Assembly: GCF_000426585.1 (NCBI RefSeq) | Contig: NZ_AUFQ01000017.1 | Location: forward strand, 1-64,000 | From: Segatella baroniae DSM 16972 = JCM 13447 | GTDB lineage: Bacteria > Bacteroidota > Bacteroidia > Bacteroidales > Bacteroidaceae | Length of the DNA stretch: 64,000 nucleotides | Direction of reading: 5' to 3' | Part shown: positions 32,973 through 41,724 of the stretch, in pieces | Layout: every line of letters starts with the position of its first letter | Position numbering within the stretch: the stretch's first letter is position 1 | Made by a program: the position numbers and the translations under genes | The notes under the pieces: model-generated | Databases searched by the model: none | The model's input: only the letters and a program-made list of their open reading frames with translations | Told to the model about the DNA's origin: nothing

Positions 32973-35410
32973 CGGATGGTCTTGCTGCGGCCCGGTTTCA
33001 GGCTGACGACGCGCGTCTTGCCGTTATAGTTGACTTTGATTTTGCCCTTGTAGCCGCGCTTGTTGACGATGGTGGCGCTGACGATGCGGCCCGACTCCCA
33101 TGTCATGTCAACCTCCAGGCCACCCCGTGCGCAGAGTCCGGACACGCGCCCCGTGCCCCAAGTCGACGGAAGGGCCGGCAGCAGATGCAGGGTGACTGCC
33201 GGTGTCGCGTCGACGGCATACTCGCTTTGCAGCAACATCTCGCAGACGCCGGCCGTTCCGCCGAAGTTTCCATCAATCTGGAAGGGCGGATGCGCGTCGA
33301 AGAGGTTGGGATAGGTGCCGCCACGGCGTCGTCGGTCGGGGCCGCGGTAGCCGTCGGGCGTGACGTAGGTGAGGAGTTTGCGGTAGAGTTGATAGGCTTT
33401 GTCGGCCCGTTGGAGCCGTGCCCAGAGGTTGATGCGCCATCCCGTGGACCAGCCGGTGGTCTCGTCGCCCTTGATTTCGAGGCTTCTCGTGGCGGCCTGG
33501 GCCAGCTCCGGCGTGCGTGCGGGGGTGATCTGATGGCCCGGGTAGAGGCCGATGAGGTGGCTCTGGTGGCGATGCTTGAAGTCGAAATCGTCCCAGTCGT
33601 GGTACCATTCGTTCAGGTCGCCCATGTGACCGATGGTGTAGGGGGCGAGCTTGGCGAGCGTTTTGTCGATTTGTATGATCTTGGGTAGGCTTTGATTGAC
33701 GCCTTGCAGGTCGATGGAAGGGGCCGTTGCGAGTGCCGAACGCGTGTTGTCGAGCAGTTCGCGGACAATCGCCAGGTCGGCCGTTCCGCCATAGCAGGTG
33801 GTGCCGTGGTAGCCTTGGGGCGTCACATATTCGTTCTCGGGCGACGTGCTGGGGGCCGTAATCCACTCGTCGGGCCTGTCGGGATGATGCGTAAGCCAGC
33901 GTAGCATGAAGTCGGTTGCGCCCTGAAGCAGTGGCAAAGCTTGTGTTTTCAAGAACTGTTTGTCCTGTGTGAAAGCGTAATGTTCCCACGCAGCTTGCGT
34001 CAACCATGCGCCACCCATGTTCCAATTGCTCCATTCGGGACTCTCCCGCTTCTCCCCCACCGGATTAGTCATAGCCCAAATGTCGCTGTTATGACTTGCG
34101 CTCCATCCCTCGTTGATACCATAATAATTGCGACTGGCGTAGCGGCCGTTGTCGGCCAAAGCCTTCATGAAGTCCCATAGCGGCATAGCCATCTCACTGA
34201 GGTTGGCAACTTCTGCCGGCCAGTAGTTCTCTTCGAGATTGATATTCATGGTGTAATTGCTGCGCCATGGTGCTTTTAGGTAGGGATTCCACAGTCCTTG
34301 CAGGTTGGCGGGTACGCCCGGGGTGCGCGAACAGCTGATGAGCAGGTAGCGGCCGTACTGCATGTAGAGCGTTTCAAGGTAGGGATTGTTCTCCTTCTGA
34401 TCGGTATAGGCTTTCAGTTGGGCCTCGGTGGTGCGTAGCGTATCGAGCTTCGCGCCGTCGAGTTGCAGCGAAAGGCGGCCGAAGAACTGCCTGTAGTCGG
34501 CGACATGGCGCTGCTTTAGGATTGTAAAAGCAGTGTTGTGCGTGTGCCAAATGCCATCGGTTGCAAGGTCAAAGTAGGCCTTTCCCTGGCTCACGGGGTG
34601 TCGGTTGTAGCCGTTGAACGAGGTTTCGTTCACCAGGAAGACCGTAGCCTCGGTCGCGCCTTCAATCAGCAGGCTGCCGTTGGCCGTCGACACGCGGCCG
34701 TCGTTGGCCGTCGCCCTGACAATCGTGCAGGCGTGGATCGTTTGCAGCGGGTCGCCGGTGGCGTGGCTCAGCATGGTGAGCTGGTTGTCGCTGGCCTTCA
34801 CGGTGTGGGAGAGCAGCGATTGCAGGCGGAGGCATAGGAAGAGCTTGCCCGGTTGTGAGCTTCGGATTCTGACAGCGATGCACTTGTCGGGATTCGACGC
34901 CAGATACTCGCGCTCGAAGTCCACGTCGCCACGCCGGTAGGTCACCCGGCAGAGCGCGCTGTCGATGTCCAGCTGGCGGCGGTAGCCCGTGACGGGGGCC
35001 GTGGCGTTGAGGTCTTCCATGTAGAGCGTGCCCAGTGGCATGTAATAGGCGCTGTTGGGGCCTTGGACGTGCAGCTGCAGCGAGTCGGCCTTGGCGTAGT
35101 CTTCGTTGAAAAGGGCCTTTCTGATGGGGTCGATCCACCGCCAGGCGTCCTTGTCTTCATTGTGGTCGACGGGTTTTCCGCTCCAGAATGTGATGTCGTT
35201 GAGCTGCAGCGAGTCGGTTTCGGCTCCGCCGTAGACCATCGCGCCGAGCTTTCCGTTGCCGATGGGCAGTGCTTCTTCGAAGTAGCGGGCCGGCGTCTGA
35301 TACCAAAGTCGCAAGGGAAGCGGTTTGTCCGGTTGCGTCTTGGCACTGCCGGAGAGGGTGCCCAACGCCATGGCGAGGCACGAGAGACAAAGGAGTGGTG
35401 AGAAACGCAT
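32969..35410 (-). CDS. GH95 alpha-L-fucosidase
   Basis: An 813-residue secreted glycosidase (signal peptide about 1-23). The N-terminal domain begins with the family pattern ALPIGNGKLGAMVYGG; the catalytic (alpha/alpha)6 barrel holds YTMNINLEENYWPAE (about 386-400, the N-x-N pair that activates water), TSPENEY (about 523, the acid Glu) and HRHQSHLIGLYPG (about 617). It should release alpha-1,2-linked fucose, as Bifidobacterium AfcA does; some GH95 members prefer L-galactose. First gene of a minus-strand block with its own promoter. Confidence 0.94.
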   Translation of the reverse strand: MRFSPLLCLSCLAMALGTLSGSAKTQPDKPLPLRLWYQTPARYFEEALPIGNGKLGAMVYGGAETDSLQLNDITFWSGKPVDHNEDKDAWRWIDPIRKALFNEDYAKADSLQLHVQGPNSAYYMPLGTLYMEDLNATAPVTGYRRQLDIDSALCRVTYRRGDVDFEREYLASNPDKCIAVRIRSSQPGKLFLCLRLQSLLSHTVKASDNQLTMLSHATGDPLQTIHACTIVRATANDGRVSTANGSLLIEGATEATVFLVNETSFNGYNRHPVSQGKAYFDLATDGIWHTHNTAFTILKQRHVADYRQFFGRLSLQLDGAKLDTLRTTEAQLKAYTDQKENNPYLETLYMQYGRYLLISCSRTPGVPANLQGLWNPYLKAPWRSNYTMNINLEENYWPAEVANLSEMAMPLWDFMKALADNGRYASRNYYGINEGWSASHNSDIWAMTNPVGEKRESPEWSNWNMGGAWLTQAAWEHYAFTQDKQFLKTQALPLLQGATDFMLRWLTHHPDRPDEWITAPSTSPENEYVTPQGYHGTTCYGGTADLAIVRELLDNTRSALATAPSIDLQGVNQSLPKIIQIDKTLAKLAPYTIGHMGDLNEWYHDWDDFDFKHRHQSHLIGLYPGHQITPARTPELAQAATRSLEIKGDETTGWSTGWRINLWARLQRADKAYQLYRKLLTYVTPDGYRGPDRRRRGGTYPNLFDAHPPFQIDGNFGGTAGVCEMLLQSEYAVDATPAVTLHLLPALPSTWGTGRVSGLCARGGLEVDMTWESGRIVSATIVNKRGYKGKIKVNYNGKTRVVSLKPGRSKTIR

Positions 35411-35435
35411 AAGTCGTTAGGGATTAAGATACCCT

Positions 35436-35467
35436 GCAAAAATAAGCATTTCGTTTCGGCCTGCCAA
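35436..35467 (-). promoter_or_regulatory. Promoter of the GH95 operon
   Basis: On the minus strand TTTG (35464-35467) and TATTTTTGC (35436-35444) are separated by 19 bp. The ATG is at 35410, leaving a ~20-nt leader. Confidence 0.7.
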
Positions 35468-35547
35468 ATATTTTCGAGGCTACGTGGCGGCGAATGGCGA
35501 AAAGAAGGGGCTTTCTGTGGCGGTGCGTGTCGGCCGGTCGTAAAACA

Positions 35548-35584
35548 GGCAAGGCATACTCACGTGGTGTAAGTATGCCTTGCC
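35548..35584 (-). terminator. Terminator of gyrB
   Basis: GGCAAGGCATACT (35548-35560) and AGTATGCCTTGCC (35572-35584) form a perfect 13-bp stem, followed on the minus strand by TGTTTTA. Confidence 0.8.
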
Positions 35585-35603
35585 CGGTATGTCGTCGTGC
35601 CGT

Positions 35604-37574
35604 CTACGCGTCGATGTTGGCGTAGGTGGCGTTTTTCTCAATGAATTGGCGGCGCGGTTCCACGTCGTCGCCCATCAACATGGAGAAGATTTCGTCGGCG
35701 TCGGCCGCATTTTCAATCGTCACTTGCTTCAAAAGACGCGTCTTGGGGTCCATGGTCGTTTCCCAGAGCTGCTCCGGATTCATCTCGCCCAAACCTTTGT
35801 AGCGTTGCGTATGCAGGCTCTTGTCGTCGTCCTTGCCCTCGCAGTACTTGTCGATGAAGGCCTGTCGCTGTTGTTCGGTGTAGCAGTATTCGCTCGCCTT
35901 CTTGTAAGTGCACTTGTAGAGCGGCGGGGTGGCGATGTAGAGGTGGCCCTCCTGGATGACTTTCGGCATGAAACGATAGAACAAAGTCATGATGAGCGTG
36001 TCGATGTGTGAGCCGTCGACGTCGGCATCGGTCATGATGATGATCTTGTCGTAGCGCAACTTGTCGGTGTTGGCCTCCTTGCTGTCTTCGCTGTCAATGC
36101 CGAAACGCACGCCGATACTTTGGATGATGTTCATCACCGACTCAGCTTCGAACACCTTGTGCCACTGCACTTTCTCCACATTCAGAATCTTTCCGCGGAG
36201 CGGCAGGATGGCTTGGTGGAAGCGGTCGCGGCCCTGTTTGGCCGAACCGCCGGCCGAGTCGCCCTCGACGAGGAAGATTTCGCACTCCTTGGGGTCCTTG
36301 TTGGAGCAGTCGGCGAGCTTCCCCGGCAGCCCGCCCCCGGTCATGAAGTTCTTGCGTTGCACGCTTTCGCGAGCCTTGCGGGCGGCTATTCGCGCCGTGG
36401 CGGCCAAGACAACTTTCTCACATATCTTCTTGGCTTCGTCGGGATGTTCCTCCAAATAGTTGGCCAAAGCTTCGTTCACGGCCTGTTGAACGGCCCCTTG
36501 CACCTCGCTGTTGCCCAGCTTCGTCTTGGTCTGGCCTTCAAACTGAGGCTCTGCCACCTTGATGGAGATGACGGCGGTGAGGCCTTCCCGGAAGTCTTCG
36601 GGGGCTATTTCGACTTTCGCCTTCTCTATTTGCTTGGAGATGGTGGCGTCGGCTTCGGCGTAAGCCTTGAGCGTTCGGGTGAGCGCCATGCGGAAACCGG
36701 TGAGGTGGGTGCCGCCTTCTATGGTGTTGATGTTGTTGACATAGGAGTGGATGTTCTCACTGTAGTCGGTGTTGTACATGATGGCCACCTCGATGGGGAT
36801 ACCCTGCTTCTCGGTCTTCAGGTAGATGACGTCGTCGAAAAGGTGGGTGCGGTGGCGGTCGACGAAGCGCACGAACTCCTTCAGACCATCCTTGGCATGG
36901 AACACTTCCTGCTTGGTCTTGCCTTCATCGTCGGGCCGTAGGTCGGTCAGGGTTATCCGAATGCCGGCATTGAGGAACGCCAGTTCGCGCATGCGGTTGG
37001 CGATGATGTCCCAACGATAGACCGTGGTGGTGAAAACCGTGGGGTCGGGCCAGAACTGCTGCCGTGTTCCACGAAGCTCAGTGTCGCCCACCACTTTGAC
37101 GGGATAGAGCGGTTTGCCCTTTTCGTACTCCTGTTGGTAGACCTTTCCGTCGCGGAACACCTGCGACTTCATGTGACTTGAGAGGGCGTTCACACAACTG
37201 ACACCCACGCCGTGTAGGCCTCCGCTGACCTTGTAGGAGCCTTTGTCGAACTTGCCGCCTGCGTGGAGCACGGTCATGACGACTTCGAGCGCCGACTTGT
37301 GGAGCTTCTCGTGCTCGTCTACGGGTATGCCGCGGCCGTTGTCCTGGACCGTGATGGAGTTGTCTTCGTTGATGGTCACTTCAATATCGGTGCAATAGCC
37401 GGCCATCGCTTCGTCGATGGAGTTGTCGACGGTTTCGTTCACCAAGTGGTGCAAACCTTTCTCGCTGATGTCGCCGATGTACATGGCGGGGCGCTTGCGC
37501 ACGGCTTCCAGACCTTCCAGAACTTGGATGTTCGAGGCTGAATAATTAGCCTCGGTGTGTTGATTCTCTGCCAT
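35604..37574 (-). CDS. gyrB: DNA gyrase subunit B
   Basis: A 656-residue type IIA topoisomerase subunit that supplies ATP hydrolysis for negative supercoiling with GyrA. GHKL ATPase motifs (NETVDNSIDEAMAG, DNGRGIPVD, GGLHGVGVS), TOPRIM motifs EGDSAGG and DADVDGSHI, and the C-terminal QRYKGLGEMNPEQLWETT are all intact. Start at 37574 (MAENQHTE); a few codons upstream are open but lack family sequence. A -7 element TATCTTTGC lies 23 bp upstream of the start. Confidence 0.98.
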   Translation of the reverse strand: MAENQHTEANYSASNIQVLEGLEAVRKRPAMYIGDISEKGLHHLVNETVDNSIDEAMAGYCTDIEVTINEDNSITVQDNGRGIPVDEHEKLHKSALEVVMTVLHAGGKFDKGSYKVSGGLHGVGVSCVNALSSHMKSQVFRDGKVYQQEYEKGKPLYPVKVVGDTELRGTRQQFWPDPTVFTTTVYRWDIIANRMRELAFLNAGIRITLTDLRPDDEGKTKQEVFHAKDGLKEFVRFVDRHRTHLFDDVIYLKTEKQGIPIEVAIMYNTDYSENIHSYVNNINTIEGGTHLTGFRMALTRTLKAYAEADATISKQIEKAKVEIAPEDFREGLTAVISIKVAEPQFEGQTKTKLGNSEVQGAVQQAVNEALANYLEEHPDEAKKICEKVVLAATARIAARKARESVQRKNFMTGGGLPGKLADCSNKDPKECEIFLVEGDSAGGSAKQGRDRFHQAILPLRGKILNVEKVQWHKVFEAESVMNIIQSIGVRFGIDSEDSKEANTDKLRYDKIIIMTDADVDGSHIDTLIMTLFYRFMPKVIQEGHLYIATPPLYKCTYKKASEYCYTEQQRQAFIDKYCEGKDDDKSLHTQRYKGLGEMNPEQLWETTMDPKTRLLKQVTIENAADADEIFSMLMGDDVEPRRQFIEKNATYANIDA

Positions 37575-37597
37575 TTCTCTGTTTAGTGATATTTCTT

Positions 37598-37606
37598 GCA
37601 AAGATA
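37598..37606 (-). promoter_or_regulatory. -7 promoter element of gyrB
   Basis: TATCTTTGC on the minus strand matches TAnnTTTG, 23 bp upstream of the gyrB ATG. Confidence 0.6.
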
Positions 37607-37749
37607 CTAAAAAATAAATAGACCGCGATAGGATTGGACGCTAAAATACATTAATGCGCCATGTGGGCTTCGTCGCTTGCAAACTACTTCACCCACAGGC
37701 CGCTTTTGTGTGGCGTCCGTTCGATTGGGGGAGGGAGGGGAAACGAAAT

Positions 37750-37779
37750 CAGGTCGGCATTCGTTCGAATGTCGACCTG
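37750..37779 (-). terminator. Terminator of rpsT
   Basis: CAGGTCGGCATTCG (37750-37763) and CGAATGTCGACCTG (37766-37779) form a 14-bp stem with one G.U and a 2-nt loop, downstream of rpsT. Confidence 0.7.
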
Positions 37780-37806
37780 TATGCGGGGCTTTCACAAATC
37801 CGGCGG

Positions 37807-38061
37807 TTAGCCGAGCTTGTTGATATGGAAGGCCAAACTCGACTTCAAGTTGGCAGCCTTGTTCTTGTGGATGATGTTTGTCTTAGCCAATTTGTCCAAC
37901 ATCTTCTGAACGGCAGGATACAGCTTGATAGCTTCATCCTTGTTTTCGAGAGCGCGCAACTTGCGAACGGCGTTGCGCATGGTCTTTGCATAATACCTGT
38001 TATGCAGAGTTCTCGTCTTTGTCTGACGTATTCTCTTTAATGCAGATTTGTGATTTGCCAT
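37807..38061 (-). CDS. rpsT: 30S ribosomal protein S20
   Basis: An 84-residue, lysine-rich protein that binds 16S rRNA in the body of the small subunit. The start [21 protein letters not shown] and the ending [15 protein letters not shown] are typical. It follows tRNA-Glu by 30 bp on the same strand and is read from the tRNA promoter. Confidence 0.97.
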   Translation of the reverse strand: MANHKSALKRIRQTKTRTLHNRYYAKTMRNAVRKLRALENKDEAIKLYPAVQKMLDKLAKTNIIHKNKAANLKSSLAFHINKLG

Positions 38062-38091
38062 CTTTGTTTGAATCTTTTTCTTTATAATTTG

Positions 38092-38163
38092 TAGTCCCTA
38101 GCAGAATCGAACTGCTCTTTAGAGAATGAAAATCTCTCGTCCTAACCGATAGACGAAGGGACC
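38092..38163 (-). tRNA. tRNA-Glu (TTC)
   Basis: A 72-nt cloverleaf: acceptor GGTCCCT/AGGGACT (G.U first pair), D-arm GTCT...GGAC, anticodon arm AGAGA-TTTTCAT-TCTCT with anticodon TTC, T-arm AGCAG-TTCGATT-CTGCT, discriminator A. CCA is not encoded. It is co-transcribed with rpsT. Confidence 0.95.
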
Positions 38164-38185
38164 GTGTGACTTATTTTAAGCGGGT

Positions 38186-38218
38186 GCAAAGTTATGTCTT
38201 TTTTTTATTACGGCCAAA
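38186..38218 (-). promoter_or_regulatory. Promoter of tRNA-Glu/rpsT
   Basis: Minus-strand TTTG (38215-38218) and TAACTTTGC (38186-38194) are 20 bp apart, a full-consensus Bacteroidota promoter. The tRNA begins 22 bp downstream. Confidence 0.8.
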
Positions 38219-38234
38219 CTTTCTGTCGATTATT

Positions 38235-38277
38235 TTTGTAAAGGGTTGATTTTTCGTGCTATTTTGCCTATCTTTGC
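38235..38277 (+). promoter_or_regulatory. Overlapping promoter elements of recO
   Basis: Two -7 candidates: TATTTTGC (38260-38267), with TTTG 21 bp upstream (38235-38238), and TATCTTTGC (38269-38277). The second would leave almost no leader before the ATG at 38283. Confidence 0.55.
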
Positions 38278-38282
38278 CGTGT

Positions 38283-39008
38283 ATGATGACGAAGACAAGG
38301 GCTATTGTGATAGGAAACGTGAAGTATGGCGACCGCAAAATGATCGTCGACTTGTTCACGGAGGTGAAGGGAAGGCTCTCTTTCATCACGACGATATCCA
38401 GCTCGCCCAGCAGCCGGCACAAGCGTCTTTACTTTCAACCGCTCACCTTATTAAATATAGAATTTGACGACCGACCCAACCAGAATTTGTTGCGCATGCG
38501 CGATTTTCAGGTGGAACGGCCTTACGCGACGATGCAGTTGGAGATGGAGAAGGTGGCCGTCTGCATGTTTCTGGCCGAGTTTCTGAATCACGCCACGCGC
38601 GGCGAACAGGACAACCGGCCGTTGTTCGACTACATTCTGCGCAGTCTGCTGTGGCTGGATGCCTGCCCCGACCGCTATGCCAACTTCCATTTGGTGTTCA
38701 TGTTGCGCTTTTCGATGTTCGTGGGGTTCTTTCCCAATCTGGAAGATTACGCCGACGGCGACTTCTTCGACCTGCGCGAAGGTTCGTTCGAGGCTGCCGC
38801 TCCCTTGCACGGCGACTATCTCGGCCCTGAAGAGGCCGCCCGCTTGCAGCAGGTCATGCGCATGTCGTATGAGAACATGCACCTGTTTCGCATGTCGCAC
38901 ACGTACCGCAACTGGTTCACGGAGATGATTCTGAAATACTATCAGCTGCACATCCCGGGCTTCCCGCAGCTGAAGAGCCTGGAGGTGCTCAAGTCGTTGT
39001 TCGCGTGA
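38283..39008 (+). CDS. recO: DNA repair protein RecO
   Basis: A 241-residue recombination mediator that with RecR loads RecA on SSB-coated DNA. N-terminal OB fold (TKTRAIVIGNVKYGDRKMIVDLFT) and an alpha-helical C-terminal domain (LFDYILRSLLWLD...). The usual Cys zinc cluster is absent, as in many Bacteroidota RecO proteins. Start ATG 38283 or the adjacent 38286; both follow closely on the promoter. It converges with the fucose permease gene across a repeat array. Confidence 0.9.
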   Translation: MMTKTRAIVIGNVKYGDRKMIVDLFTEVKGRLSFITTISSSPSSRHKRLYFQPLTLLNIEFDDRPNQNLLRMRDFQVERPYATMQLEMEKVAVCMFLAEFLNHATRGEQDNRPLFDYILRSLLWLDACPDRYANFHLVFMLRFSMFVGFFPNLEDYADGDFFDLREGSFEAAAPLHGDYLGPEEAARLQQVMRMSYENMHLFRMSHTYRNWFTEMILKYYQLHIPGFPQLKSLEVLKSLFA

Positions 39009-39055
39009 AATGTGAAGTTTGGAATGTGAAATGTGAAGTTTGGAATGTGAAATGA
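39007..39055. repeat. 21-bp tandem repeat at the recO stop
   Basis: TGAAATGTGAAGTTTGGAATG is repeated with a 21-bp period at 39007, 39028 and (partial) 39049, starting at the recO stop codon. The reverse complement shares ACTTCACATTT with the 21-bp repeats upstream of the C-S lyase gene at 42.7 kb. Confidence 0.85.
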
Positions 39056-39067
39056 CGTTCCGGTGAA

Positions 39068-39177
39068 ATATGAAAGCAGCCTTTTCAACTTGTAAAAAGG
39101 CTGCTTTCATCTGCTCAAAGGGCTGCTTTTGGAAAGTGAAAGGGCTGCTTTTGCATGACGAAAGGACTGCGATGACA
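39068..39177. repeat. 22-bp tandem repeat array D (5 units)
   Basis: Units start at 39068, 39090, 39112, 39134 and 39156. Units 1 and 2 form a perfect 16-bp stem, ATGAAAGCAGCCTTTT (39070-39085) with AAAAGGCTGCTTTCAT (39095-39110). Units 3 and 4 both carry AAAGGGCTGCTTTT. The array ends 14 bp before the permease stop codon in a convergent gap, so it can end both transcripts. Confidence 0.9.
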
Positions 39178-39191
39178 AAGTGGAGGAGGGC

Positions 39192-40505
39192 TTATGCGCG
39201 TGCAAGTCGCCATGTCCTGCATCCATAGCGGCACACCACGGCGAAGCACAGCAGCGGCAGCAGGAACGAAACGTTGACTGCCGGCAGGCCGAAGAGCCGC
39301 CCTTGGTCGATGATGGCGGCCTGGAGGGGCGGCAATACCGAGCCTCCGAGAATGCTCATGATGAGCCCCGCGGCCCCGAATTTGGCGTCGTCGCCCAGTC
39401 CGGTGAGGGCTATTCCGTAGATGGTGGGGAACATCAGCGACATGCAGGCCGACACCGCTATGAGGCAGTAGAGCCCCCTGACGTCCTGAAAGACGATGAC
39501 ACCCACGGTGAGCAGCCCACCCGCGCAGGCCAACAGGGCCAGCAGCTTGCCGGGGTTGACGAACCGCAGCAGGAAGGTGCACACGAAACGGCTGCCGCAG
39601 AAGAGCACCATGGCCGCGATGTTGTATTGCTGCGAGAGCACCTCGGCGGCCTTTTCGTCCATGCCTTGGCCCATGAAGACGCGGGTGCCGTACTGGATGA
39701 TGAAGGTCCAACACATGATTTGGGCGCCCACATAGAAGAACTGCGCCACTACGCCGTCCCTGTATTGTCGGATGGAAAGCACGTTGCGGATGGACTGTCT
39801 GACGCCGACCACCTTGCCCGTGTCGCCCAAACGCGGCATGCGCGTGAAGCTGAAGAGCAGCAAGACGACCAGGATTGTCGCGCCGATGAAGAGATAGGGC
39901 GCAATGAGGACGGCCAGGTCGTCGGCCTTCATGGCCTCGAACGCGGTGTCGGAGAGCGTCGCGCGCGTGGCGGAGTCCATCGGATTGAGGCGTGCCTGGA
40001 TGAAGTGCATGGCCACATACATGCCCAGGAGCGAGCCGATGGGGTTGAACGACTGCGCCAGATTGAGCCGGCGGGTGGCCGTTTCCTCGGGGCCCATCTG
40101 CAGGATGTAAGGGTTTGCGCTCGTTTCGAGGAACGACAGGCCGCACGTAAGGATGAAGTAAGCCAGCAGGAAAGGGTAGTAGCCGCCGCTTGTCTTGGCC
40201 GGATAGAACAGCAACGCGCCGCCGGCATAGAGCGCCAGGCCCAGCATGATGCCCGCCTTGTAGGAGTATCGGCGGATGAAGACGGCTGCCGGCAGCGCCA
40301 TGGCGAAGTAGCCGCCGTAGAAAGCCAGCTGGACGAGGGCGCCGTCGGTGACGCTCATGCGGAAAATCTTGGAGAAAGCTTTCACCATAGGGTTGGTGAT
40401 GTCGTTGGCAAAGCCCCACAGGGCGAAACAAGTAGTGACGAGGATGAAGGGAATCAGGTAGCTGACTCCGCCTTTCGTGAACAAAGAATGCTTGTTTTCT
40501 TTCAT
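39192..40505 (-). CDS. fucP: FucP-type sugar MFS transporter (L-fucose:H+ symporter family)
   Basis: A 437-residue inner-membrane protein with 12 TM helices. The first helix ends ALWGFANDITNPMV and the fourth carries the FucP signature ETSANPYI, whose Glu corresponds to the proton/sugar site (E135 in E. coli FucP). Family members move fucose, galactose, glucose or N-acetylglucosamine; fucose is favoured here only because a GH95 fucosidase lies 4 kb away. Genes for fucose breakdown are not in the window. Divergent from the barrel gene at 40.8 kb. Confidence 0.88.
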   Translation of the reverse strand: MKENKHSLFTKGGVSYLIPFILVTTCFALWGFANDITNPMVKAFSKIFRMSVTDGALVQLAFYGGYFAMALPAAVFIRRYSYKAGIMLGLALYAGGALLFYPAKTSGGYYPFLLAYFILTCGLSFLETSANPYILQMGPEETATRRLNLAQSFNPIGSLLGMYVAMHFIQARLNPMDSATRATLSDTAFEAMKADDLAVLIAPYLFIGATILVVLLLFSFTRMPRLGDTGKVVGVRQSIRNVLSIRQYRDGVVAQFFYVGAQIMCWTFIIQYGTRVFMGQGMDEKAAEVLSQQYNIAAMVLFCGSRFVCTFLLRFVNPGKLLALLACAGGLLTVGVIVFQDVRGLYCLIAVSACMSLMFPTIYGIALTGLGDDAKFGAAGLIMSILGGSVLPPLQAAIIDQGRLFGLPAVNVSFLLPLLCFAVVCRYGCRTWRLARA

Positions 40506-40592
40506 TGTGATTCTGTCATGACGATTCCATCAGGTCTTCAACAGCGAATGCGCATGCCCGTAAAATGCGTGGAATCCATCTGATTATGCCTT

Positions 40593-40601
40593 GCAAAAGT
40601 A
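40593..40601 (-). promoter_or_regulatory. -7 promoter element of the permease gene
   Basis: TACTTTTGC on the minus strand, 88 bp upstream of the permease ATG, implies a leader of about 80 nt. In the same divergent gap AAAAGGCC (40691-40698) and GGCCTTTT (40742-40749) form an inverted repeat with GC-rich continuation. Confidence 0.5.
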
Positions 40602-40791
40602 TGAAAAATGATTCGCCGATGCTCTTGTTTTACATATATTAACGCCGCACCTGCCCCCTCCCGCCATCTTTTATGGCCTGATGATGGGGGAAAAGGCCGC
40701 CGCCTGCGTCATCAGCGATAGAAAGTGAAGCGTCGGCGGGAGGCCTTTTGTCCTGCCGGCGCATGAAAACAATCTGATAAAAACGTAGACG

Positions 40792-41541
40792 ATGAAGCAC
40801 GATTCGCGTTTTCCGACCTTCATGTTGTCGGTATTTCTCATGACTATAGGGCTGTTGCCGTGCGGCGCGCAGCGCGTAAACCTGGATTCACTTGCCCGTG
40901 TCAATGACCGACATGACCCGCTGCCGAAGTTCTCGGCCACGTTGCAGGCGGGCTTCAATGTCAGTTCCAATGCCAGTGTGGCCTGGGAATTGGGGGCGGC
41001 TTGGTATCCGATGACCTACGCGGGCTTGAGTCTGTCGCTGGAGTTGGACGACAACAAGGGCAACGACGGCCTGCTGTCGAGCGTGGAGAATGGTCGTGAG
41101 GAGTATAATCCCGACCGCATCGTGCGCTTCAATCTCCATCCCTCGCTGGCTTTCCGCACGCCAAGATGGTGGATGGGACGCCGCCGCAACGTGGGTGTGA
41201 TGCTGCAATGCAATCCCGGACTGGTGCTTTCGTTTCCCCGCAACGACAGCAAGTGGGTCGACACGTGGCCTTTTGGCGAGGACGTGAAGGGGATGGACGG
41301 TCGGAAAATATACACGCGTCGCCACTTGAAGAACCGCGACGGCGAGTGGCTCGCTTGGCGGGTGCGCACGGCTTTGAGCTTCTGTACCGACGACGGAGCC
41401 ATCTCCATCGGCTACAGCGTGTCCAACTACGACATCAATTCCTGCCGCAACAACTTGTATTATAAAGGTAAACGCGTGGGAGGCGTCGACCATTTGAGCA
41501 TGACCCACTCGCTTTTCATCTCCCTTTCGCTCTTCTTCTGA
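40792..41541 (+). CDS. Predicted outer membrane beta-barrel protein of unknown function
   Basis: A 249-residue protein with a signal peptide (about 1-26, PCGAQ) and alternating amphipathic strands ending SLFISLSLFF, a typical barrel C-terminus. The family is not recognised. Features that stand out are a WELGAAWYPMTYAGLSLSLELDD strand pair and basic patches (WWMGRRRNVG). It is divergent from the permease gene and has no operon partner. A role in the permease's pathway would be only a positional guess. Confidence 0.65.
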   Translation: MKHDSRFPTFMLSVFLMTIGLLPCGAQRVNLDSLARVNDRHDPLPKFSATLQAGFNVSSNASVAWELGAAWYPMTYAGLSLSLELDDNKGNDGLLSSVENGREEYNPDRIVRFNLHPSLAFRTPRWWMGRRRNVGVMLQCNPGLVLSFPRNDSKWVDTWPFGEDVKGMDGRKIYTRRHLKNRDGEWLAWRVRTALSFCTDDGAISIGYSVSNYDINSCRNNLYYKGKRVGGVDHLSMTHSLFISLSLFF

Positions 41542-41664
41542 CCCGCTGCAGGGGCTTGGACGTCATCGGGCGCGGCGCATTATAAAAAATGTCAGCATTC
41601 TACTGGATTGCATTGGTCGGCGTGCAATCCGGCTGTCGCTTGCCGTTGTTTGGCATGTTTTTTG

Positions 41665-41673
41665 TACTTTTGC
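41665..41673 (+). promoter_or_regulatory. -7 promoter element of the DUF3737 gene
   Basis: TACTTTTGC lies 52 bp upstream of the ATG at 41725. An 8-bp inverted repeat GGATTGCA/TGCAATCC (41605-41612, 41623-41630) sits just upstream and may be an operator. Confidence 0.5.
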
Positions 41674-41724
41674 AAGCGATGATGAAAGGATGATTTTCCA
41701 ACCAACACTTTATTCAATTCAAAA

